DNA of 11,677 nt from MGIIb-Q1 sp964342465 (GTDB lineage: Archaea; Thermoplasmatota; Poseidoniia; Poseidoniales; Thalassarchaeaceae), in NCBI GenBank assembly GCA_964342465.1, contig CAYFFQ010000030.1, positions 1 to 11,677 on the forward strand, read 5' to 3'. Shown one piece after another: positions 6,572 to 11,677 of this stretch (positions are counted from its first letter, which is position 1; each line of letters begins with the position of its first letter). The position numbers and the translations under genes are program-made. Under the pieces are notes generated by a model that ran no database searches, had not been told where the DNA came from, and was given only the letters and a program-made list of their open reading frames with translations.

Positions 6572-6737
6572 GCGGCGAGCGGTGGGACAGCGACGAATGA
6601 ACAGCGCGCAGGCGGGGCGAATGAACAGCACTCGGTGGGACGGGTGCGAATGAACAGCACGCAGGCGGGACGAATGAGCAGCACTCGGTGGGACGGGTGC
6701 GAATGAGCAGCGCACAGGCGGGGCGAATGAGCAGCAT
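6566..6737. repeat. 53-bp compound tandem repeat starting at the dnaJ stop codon
   Basis: GAATGA recurs at 6566, 6595, 6619, 6648, 6672, 6701 and 6725, spaced alternately by 29 and 24 bp. This gives three copies of a 53-bp unit made of a 29-bp and a 24-bp half. The first GAATGA contains the dnaJ stop codon. The 24-bp half contains GCRCRCAGGCGG and the 29-bp half contains CAGCACTCGGTGGGACGG. Copies differ by a few bases, mostly A/G exchanges. The array continues into sequence that is repeated on the far side of the assembly gap. No spacers and no encoded protein are evident. Confidence 0.93.
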
Positions 6738-6791
6738 TCGGTGGGACAGCGAAAAATGAGCTACATCTCATTCCTCTTCCGCATCGCCAAC
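6738..6791. repeat. 54-bp segment duplicated across the second gap (left copy)
   Basis: These 54 bases recur identically at 6892-6945, on the other side of the 100 N. The segment runs from TCGGTGGGACAGCG through the last codons of the surface-protein gene (GGCGATGCGG on the coding strand). It also contains AATGAG and CTCATT around six bases, a weak hairpin. The likeliest reading is that two contigs overlap by 54 bases and were not merged. A real duplication is the alternative. Confidence 0.85.
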
Positions 6792-6891
6792 NNNNNNNNN
6801 NNNNNNNNNNNNNNNNNNNNNNNNNNNNNNNNNNNNNNNNNNNNNNNNNNNNNNNNNNNNNNNNNNNNNNNNNNNNNNNNNNNNNNNNNNN
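6792..6891. other. Assembly gap (100 N) beside the 53-bp repeat
   Basis: Exactly 100 N, flanked by identical 54-bp sequences. It is likely an artificial gap between overlapping contigs, in which case no sequence is missing and one copy of the 54 bases is surplus. Confidence 0.97.
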
Positions 6892-6945
6892 TCGGTGGGA
6901 CAGCGAAAAATGAGCTACATCTCATTCCTCTTCCGCATCGCCAAC
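6892..6945. repeat. 54-bp segment duplicated across the second gap (right copy)
   Basis: Identical to 6738-6791. This copy is continuous with the surface-protein gene and contains its stop codon (6922-6924) and last codons, so it is the copy to keep if the contigs are merged. Confidence 0.85.
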
Positions 6946-9210
6946 CCCTCTGACCATAGCAGCACTCGGTGGGATGGCGGCGATGGGCTCACCACCCATC
7001 ATCCCTGAGAGAAGAAGGTCGAAACCGACGGCGACACCGCTGAGGTCGATGCGGTAGAAGTGTTTGCTGCCCCGCAACAGGTCTCCGAGAAATACCTCAT
7101 CCCCCTGGTACATCGCCGACGGAGTCACTGATTCAACGGTCCAAGGGCTACCTTCAACGGCTTGGAAGCGCATCGCTGCAAGATTCCATTCACTCTCCGC
7201 TACTGCCAAGCCTACAGCCACAGACAACCGTTCTTCGCTGGCTGTCAGCCGCCAGACGGCGACATCCAATCCATCGGTGATGTGGCGGGTCAGTGGCTCA
7301 CCCCACTGAAAAACAAGGCGGTCCCAATCGGTATCACGCAGGGTGTCCAGCGCGTGTAGTAGTGCATGGGGGTCCATATCATCGCTCGGGTCGGCCGCGG
7401 TCAACCTCTCAAGGAGACGAGCGAGGCGCAATTTCTGATGCTCATGCATATCCTCCACCCCCTTTTCCTTCAGTGACCACAGATAGACGACCAACAGGGG
7501 TAGGAGGAGGACGATGCCGATGACTATGTAGAACCCCTTCATTTCCGAAGAGTAATCAACCCATTCTCCATCACTCGGGCGCTCCAGACCGTTTTCCTGC
7601 CAAGCCCAACTGATTGCATATTCAGTGGTTTGCTCACTTCTCGATTCCACCACCAGTAGGTGAGGTCCATCCGGAAGGTCGAGGGTGGTGGTGGCTTGTT
7701 GCCCACCCATTTCAGTGGAGTTCCACGCAACAGTAGTCCATGAGAAGTAGTTGCTCGTGTTGAGTTGAATCAATTTTAGTAGGCAACAGCCGATATCCCC
7801 CTCAATCTGAGCGTTGAGGATGGTCTCATAGGGATGACCGACTGGGCGCTCGACGAGGTAGACATCGCGAATATCCATTCCGCCTATTTCACCACTGAAG
7901 GAGCCGGACATCCTATCCTTGAAATGGGTCAATCCCATCATATCACTCTCTCTTGAGGGTAAGTCATCGAGAGCATCTCCATTACCACCGGCATCCCAAG
8001 GTCCGTGCGTCTGAACGGAGGTTGACCAGATGAGAGGTTCGGTGTGATTGGTGATGAGGAAGGCGACCAGTTCACTACCCTCCGGTGTGGTCATGGTGTG
8101 ACTACCAACTCTTTCGGTGAATACATACGGTGTCTGCCAGTTCCCCTGCCGAACCATGATGTGTACTTCGGCATCTCCACTCAGATACCATCCCAGTGTC
8201 ACATTACTGCGTGAACCGCTTTTGATGACCAGTGAATCTCCGGCATCGCCACTGATGAGGTGTCCGGACATGGTGGAATTCTCGTCATGGAAGATGTATG
8301 GATTAGTGGGTAGGTCATATCCCTCGGTAGTCTCATCCAACTCGTAATACTGTGAGTGGTTGGCGATGCGAAGTGAATAGAGGGTGTACTCAGAACCCAT
8401 CCCACTGATTGACAGCCAGACCTCCCCTGTGGTCTGCTCAACGATTTTTCTGCTCGCCGAGAAATCGCTTCCAGCGGTGTACTGGGTGGTGGACAACAAT
8501 GTCAAGTCGTCAGCAGTCCGATTCCAGATTTCCAGTGTGATGTCAGCCGAGACAGCCTCGACTTGAATCTCGACCAAGTCAAAGACGCTGCTGTTCAACT
8601 GATACGAATCGGCATCTTCAATTGAATCCAATGTCCCATTCAACCAAGTCGCAGAGGGGTCAATCACAGAACGGTCCAAAACGCCGCAGAGACGAATGCT
8701 CCGGCAACCATCCACTTCCACCATCGGCCAGCCCGAATCGCTTTCAGCGGGTGTTGGTATCTGATTGGGTGCGTCACCGAATTCTCCTGAGAATGTGTCG
8801 AAGAAGATGTGCTGAATGGAAATCTCTTGAGAGGTCACTCCCGCCCTTTCCAGTTTGACATTCACCACTCCATAGGAGACGTTGCCGAGCATTTCAAGGT
8901 GAAACCTACCGCTGTCAGTAAATTGGTTTCCTCCTGCACCGGTGACGGTCAATGTCAGTTCCTCACAGGCCGATTCCGAAGGGCAGTCAACTCGCACCCA
9001 GAAGGCACTCTGTCGGGTTGAGAAATTCTCGCTCCACACCTCATCACCTGAGGTCAATGTGAACATAGAAGACCAATTAGCCCCTTCATCTTGCACCACT
9101 TCCAGTTCGGGTCGGCTAAGAGCAGCGGTGGAGAAGAGAAGCGCCACTAACGCTAACACGGTCAACGCTCGCGAACGGTTCACAATTGTTATGGCGGCCA
9201 CTCGCCTCAT
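6922..9210 (-). CDS. Large secreted, membrane-anchored surface protein with cytoplasmic domain (762 aa)
   Basis: Family not recognised. Residues about 14-31 form a signal peptide or anchor. About 525 extracellular residues follow with roughly a dozen N-glycosylation sequons (for example N45, N62, N110, N191, N206, N230, N284, N311, N336, N388, N484, N497). Two regions (about 170-285 and 410-540) have the D-x-D-x-Y and G-x-x-x-L beta-strand pattern of PPC-like beta-sandwich domains. One transmembrane helix at 558-580 leads to a charged cytoplasmic part of about 180 residues of unknown fold, ending in DAEEE. A receptor or envelope-linked sensor is possible but unproven. The ATG at 9210 has no ribosome binding site. 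GTG codons at 9201 and 9183 are alternatives, and the latter sits about 30 bp from the shared TATA-like box. It diverges from arcS with only 27 bp between starts. Confidence 0.85.
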   Translation of the reverse strand: MRRVAAITIVNRSRALTVLALVALLFSTAALSRPELEVVQDEGANWSSMFTLTSGDEVWSENFSTRQSAFWVRVDCPSESACEELTLTVTGAGGNQFTDSGRFHLEMLGNVSYGVVNVKLERAGVTSQEISIQHIFFDTFSGEFGDAPNQIPTPAESDSGWPMVEVDGCRSIRLCGVLDRSVIDPSATWLNGTLDSIEDADSYQLNSSVFDLVEIQVEAVSADITLEIWNRTADDLTLLSTTQYTAGSDFSASRKIVEQTTGEVWLSISGMGSEYTLYSLRIANHSQYYELDETTEGYDLPTNPYIFHDENSTMSGHLISGDAGDSLVIKSGSRSNVTLGWYLSGDAEVHIMVRQGNWQTPYVFTERVGSHTMTTPEGSELVAFLITNHTEPLIWSTSVQTHGPWDAGGNGDALDDLPSRESDMMGLTHFKDRMSGSFSGEIGGMDIRDVYLVERPVGHPYETILNAQIEGDIGCCLLKLIQLNTSNYFSWTTVAWNSTEMGGQQATTTLDLPDGPHLLVVESRSEQTTEYAISWAWQENGLERPSDGEWVDYSSEMKGFYIVIGIVLLLPLLVVYLWSLKEKGVEDMHEHQKLRLARLLERLTAADPSDDMDPHALLHALDTLRDTDWDRLVFQWGEPLTRHITDGLDVAVWRLTASEERLSVAVGLAVAESEWNLAAMRFQAVEGSPWTVESVTPSAMYQGDEVFLGDLLRGSKHFYRIDLSGVAVGFDLLLSGMMGGEPIAAIPPSAAMVRGVGDAEEE

Positions 9211-9217
9211 TTAGAAT
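9210..9217. promoter_or_regulatory. TATA-like element possibly shared by arcS and the surface protein
   Basis: TTTAGAAT on the plus strand (ATTCTAAA on the minus) lies in the 27-bp space between two divergent starts and overlaps the first base of the minus-strand ATG at 9210. Its centre is 25 bases before the arcS GTG at 9238. In the other direction it is about 30 bases before a GTG at 9183 that is in frame with the surface protein. This geometry suggests two leaderless transcripts from one element. Confidence 0.4.
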
Positions 9218-9237
9218 CATTCAATTACGGGGCGCAG

Positions 9238-11073
9238 GTGGCGTCAATCGTGACCGAGCACGCATTGGGTCGGAGTGTGGCCCATCGGATTAGACATGGG
9301 CGGATTATCGCTCTCGGAGACCGGCGAAATCCGACTTCGCACACTCCTGCAATGGTGGTGACATCTCAAGACTTGAAAGATGTTGATATTGAATCGCATT
9401 TCGCCCCCCTAAGGGTTGAATATGACAGTAAAAACCAACCGCCACGCATCTCTATGTATGGCCGTGGCCCCCTCTGTATGCCGTTTGATGAGGATGTGCC
9501 ACAATGGGCCGCACAGATGGGACACACACTACCTCCCTCAATGTCTGATGCGGATTCCACAGGTGTGAGGGGAGAGATGGGAAAACTGATCGCCGTCACC
9601 TATCAGTCGCTCCTCCATGATGAGAGATTGGTGGAGATGGATGAGCAACCAGAGATAATCATTTTCTCTGACGCTCTGCAATTGACGAACCACTCCGGCC
9701 TTCTCCCCCGCGCTCTGTTTGCATTGCGTGAACGGTTTCCCGCTTCGCTCATCTGGTGCCCCGGACTGTCAGGGCCTGATAATCTCGCTCTGCTCACCTA
9801 CTTCGGAGTGGACCTACACGATTTTTCACGCTCGAGAATGGCGGCGGCCAGCAACCTCATCCTGACCGGAGATGGACCGAGGGAGGCGTCCGAGCAATTC
9901 GGGGAGTCGGCGGATATGGTGGCACAGGTTGCTGAATGGCGACGAGAAATCGCGGCTGTCAGACTGGCGGTAAGAGATGGAAGCCTGAGGCAACTCGTCG
10001 AAATGCGCAGCCTCAATTCAGCCCGTCAAGTGGAACACCTTCGTCACCATGACAGACAGTTCTCTTCCGATGATTCATCGGCTCAGATAGGTACAGTCGC
10101 TCCGCTGAGAAGATATGTCACCGCCGGTGTCAGGTGGCGCTCCAACTCCGCCGCCAATCGTTCAGACCCGCTGGTCTTCGATTGGGTGAGAGGGATGATG
10201 GAAAGATACCGCGCCCCTACAGAGATGTCGTCTGTCTTGGTGCTGTTGCCTTGCAGTGAGAGAAAACCGTATTCTGAGTCGCAATCGCACCGGCGATTCC
10301 GTTGGCAACTCAGACATCGCCATCTGCATGAGGTGATGGTCACCTCCCCACTCGGCCTTGTACCGCGAGAATTGGAAGAATTGTGGCCCGCTGCCCACTA
10401 TGACATTCCGGTAACTGGGGATTGGAATGCCGATGAGTTGAGGTTGATGAAACAGATGCTTGTTCGCCTCATTCAGAATTGTGGATATTCACTTGTGATT
10501 AACCACAGTGGCATCCCCTTGGATTCCTCGACGCTCGGTGTCGAGGTCATCGACACACGTGGCGACGGATCGGCTGGTTCAAATGATGCGCTGAACCGAC
10601 TAAAGGACGCATCTGAAGCGGCTTACAAGAGATTCCATGATGGCGAAAGAATGTCTGAGAAGGAACATCTTCTGCTCAAAATGCGCTCAGTCTCCCGCTG
10701 GCTGCATGGTAGTGACGAGTGGCTTGCAAAGGCTCACATTGCGGGAAAACCACCCCGTTGGAAGATAATGGAGGGAAAGACACAACTCGCCATCTGGCAC
10801 CCTGATAGTGGACGCTTCGCCTTCTCCAAGGCGGTCCTACCAATACTTGCTGAAACTTCCACACTCCCTGAAGTCCACCTCCACCCCGGTCCACCGTTGG
10901 AAGGTGACATCTTTCCAGCCATGGTGTCGGAAGTGGTGGGCGATGTGCGCGTGGGTGATGAGGTCCTCATCTTTCGTGAAGGGAAACTGGTGGCCTGCGG
11001 CCGGAGCAGCGTTGCGAAGTGGGAGTATTTCGGCTCGTCCGGCCGCCTCGTCAAGACCCGTCACCGTCTGTGA
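9238..11073 (+). CDS. arcS: Archaeosine synthase ArcS (tRNA-modifying, PUA domain)
   Basis: ArcS acts on preQ0 at position 15 in the D-loop of archaeal tRNA, in the pathway to archaeosine; it is known to attach lysine, with a radical-SAM partner (RaSEA) then completing the conversion in some archaea. The 611-aa protein shows the family's signature PCSERKPYSESQSHRRF at residues 338-354, then SPLGLVPRELEELWPAAHYD at 370-389 and PVTGDW. The N-terminal half (about 1-280) is a diverged TGT-like region, and a PUA RNA-binding domain closes the protein (about 533-611, with GDEVLIF and VACGRSSV). The start is a GTG at 9238, 25 bp from a TATA-like box; a GTG at 9250 preceded by GGTGG is the alternative. 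rps15 follows 68 bp downstream. No RaSEA or TGT gene is in the window. Confidence 0.94.
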   Translation: MASIVTEHALGRSVAHRIRHGRIIALGDRRNPTSHTPAMVVTSQDLKDVDIESHFAPLRVEYDSKNQPPRISMYGRGPLCMPFDEDVPQWAAQMGHTLPPSMSDADSTGVRGEMGKLIAVTYQSLLHDERLVEMDEQPEIIIFSDALQLTNHSGLLPRALFALRERFPASLIWCPGLSGPDNLALLTYFGVDLHDFSRSRMAAASNLILTGDGPREASEQFGESADMVAQVAEWRREIAAVRLAVRDGSLRQLVEMRSLNSARQVEHLRHHDRQFSSDDSSAQIGTVAPLRRYVTAGVRWRSNSAANRSDPLVFDWVRGMMERYRAPTEMSSVLVLLPCSERKPYSESQSHRRFRWQLRHRHLHEVMVTSPLGLVPRELEELWPAAHYDIPVTGDWNADELRLMKQMLVRLIQNCGYSLVINHSGIPLDSSTLGVEVIDTRGDGSAGSNDALNRLKDASEAAYKRFHDGERMSEKEHLLLKMRSVSRWLHGSDEWLAKAHIAGKPPRWKIMEGKTQLAIWHPDSGRFAFSKAVLPILAETSTLPEVHLHPGPPLEGDIFPAMVSEVVGDVRVGDEVLIFREGKLVACGRSSVAKWEYFGSSGRLVKTRHRL

Positions 11074-11132
11074 CGTTGCGGCTCTGTGGGCGGAGTGGTT
11101 ATGAATGGGCAGTAGGTCGGCGGCTCGCTCAA

Positions 11133-11137
11133 GGTGG
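11133..11137 (+). promoter_or_regulatory. rps15 ribosome binding site
   Basis: GGTGG ends four bases before the ATG at 11142. It picks this ATG over upstream in-frame codons and agrees with the conserved MARMHSGG start of archaeal S15. Confidence 0.65.
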
Positions 11138-11141
11138 CAAC

Positions 11142-11597
11142 ATGGCGCGTATGCACAGCGGCGGAAAGGGGCGTTCAGGGTCATCTAGACCAGATGTGGA
11201 CGGTGTTCCTGAGTGGTCAGAGCAGGACAAGGGCCTCGTGGAATCGAAAATCTTGGAACTGCATAACGAAGGACACTCCAATGCGATGATTGGCACCATT
11301 CTCAGGGACGAGTGGGCAGTCCCGAGTGTGAAACTTCTCCTCGGTAAGTCTGTCGGTGCGGTTCTCGCTGAGGCTGGAATCTCACGCCGAGTGCCAGAGG
11401 ATTTGATGAACATGATGCGTAAGGCACAGGGCATCATAGACCACTTGGAAAACAATCGCAAGGACCTTCACAACAACCGTCAGTTGAATCTTGTGGAGTC
11501 AAAAATTCGCCGCTCCGCCCGCTACTACAAGGCGAACGGAAAACTACCCGAAGAGTGGAACTACAAGAGAGAAAACCTCCGCTTGATGGTCGAGTGA
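11142..11597 (+). CDS. rps15: 30S ribosomal protein S15 (archaeal/eukaryotic type, uS15)
   Basis: 151 aa, the normal length for archaeal uS15, a primary 16S rRNA-binding protein of the small-subunit platform. The N-terminus MARMHSGGKGRSGSSRP is the archaeal/eukaryotic extension absent from bacterial S15. The core follows with MIGTILRDEW, a VKLLLGK stretch, the helix RVPEDLMNMMRKAQGIIDHL, and the C-terminal ESKIRRSARYYKANGKLPEEW motif. All expected segments are present without interruption. It starts 68 bp after arcS on the same strand and has its own GGTGG ribosome binding site, so co-transcription with arcS is likely. No obvious TATA box lies in the 68-bp gap. Confidence 0.98.
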   Translation: MARMHSGGKGRSGSSRPDVDGVPEWSEQDKGLVESKILELHNEGHSNAMIGTILRDEWAVPSVKLLLGKSVGAVLAEAGISRRVPEDLMNMMRKAQGIIDHLENNRKDLHNNRQLNLVESKIRRSARYYKANGKLPEEWNYKRENLRLMVE

Positions 11598-11677
11598 GGG
11601 TGGGGCGCGCTAGTTCGCGGTTCAAGTCGGTGGTTGACCCTGCGTTATCCAATCGGTGAAGCAAAGGGTACCCTCTG
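11598..11677. other. Right-edge intergenic sequence
   Basis: The last 80 bases follow the rps15 stop codon. A GTTCAAGTC stretch resembles a tRNA T-loop but its flanks do not pair, and GGGTACCC is a perfect 8-base palindrome. I see no gene or terminator here. Confidence 0.5.

Larger units (their letters stand above)
6572..6921. other. Gene-free stretch between convergent genes
   Basis: About 350 bp between the stop codons of dnaJ and the convergent surface-protein gene, including 100 N. It is filled by the 53-bp compound repeat, the duplicated 54-bp segment and the gap. No gene or RNA is supported. Several minus-strand frames stay open across the repeat only because the repeat lacks stop codons in that direction. 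Confidence 0.8.

Noticed and set aside
6284..6771. Minus-strand Cys/His/Arg-rich proteins over the end of dnaJ and the 53-bp array
   Set aside because: They are open in several frames at once because the repeat has no stops on that strand. They also lie antisense to dnaJ and show low-complexity translation of the repeat.
11614..11640. tRNA T-arm-like GGTTCAAGTC near the right edge
   Set aside because: The five-base flanks do not pair, and no cloverleaf could be built on either strand.

Overview
The window looks like part of an archaeal, probably euryarchaeal, genome. The strongest evidence is an archaeosine synthase (ArcS) next to an archaeal/eukaryotic-type ribosomal protein S15, plus a UPF0201-family archaeal protein. 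The gene style (short intergenic spaces, TATA-like boxes about 25-30 bp before start codons, a large glycosylation-sequon-rich surface protein, a bacterial-type DnaJ) would fit marine Thermoplasmatota such as Poseidoniales (Marine Group II). That lineage assignment is inference. Two runs of exactly 100 N show that this is a scaffold of joined contigs, and both runs lie in or beside tandem repeats.

Layout. Bases 1-206 hold three copies of a 70-bp tandem repeat. Two small membrane-protein genes follow on the minus strand (248-595 and 650-1201). Diverging from them is a fusion of pyroglutamyl peptidase I with a MutT-like Nudix hydrolase (1279-2337, plus). It converges on a membrane-anchored family-2 glycosyltransferase (2364-3419, minus), which diverges from a UPF0201 protein (3512-3997, plus). 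A gene-free stretch (3998-4478) carries a 68-bp tandem repeat broken by the first assembly gap. Next come a two-TM, coiled, zinc-ribbon protein (4479-5348) and dnaJ (5423-6571), probably co-transcribed. From the dnaJ stop codon a 53-bp compound repeat runs towards the second gap. Beyond it lies a large secreted, membrane-anchored protein on the minus strand (6922-9210). It diverges from arcS (9238-11073), which is followed by rps15 (11142-11597).

Function. arcS and rps15 form a translation pair. The zinc-ribbon protein and DnaJ may act together in protein quality control at the membrane, which is only a contextual guess. The glycosyltransferase and the sequon-rich surface protein both concern the cell envelope but are not adjacent. 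Apart from the repeats and the fusion enzyme this is ordinary core genome: no mobile element, defence system, CRISPR array or RNA gene was recognised.

Most notable are (i) the peptidase-Nudix fusion with intact peptidase triad; (ii) three unrelated tandem repeats in the gene-free stretches, one of which appears to be built from the 3' ends of the two convergent genes flanking it; (iii) a glycosyltransferase that seems to lack its metal-binding aspartate; and (iv) single AT-rich elements placed so that each could serve two divergent, possibly leaderless genes.
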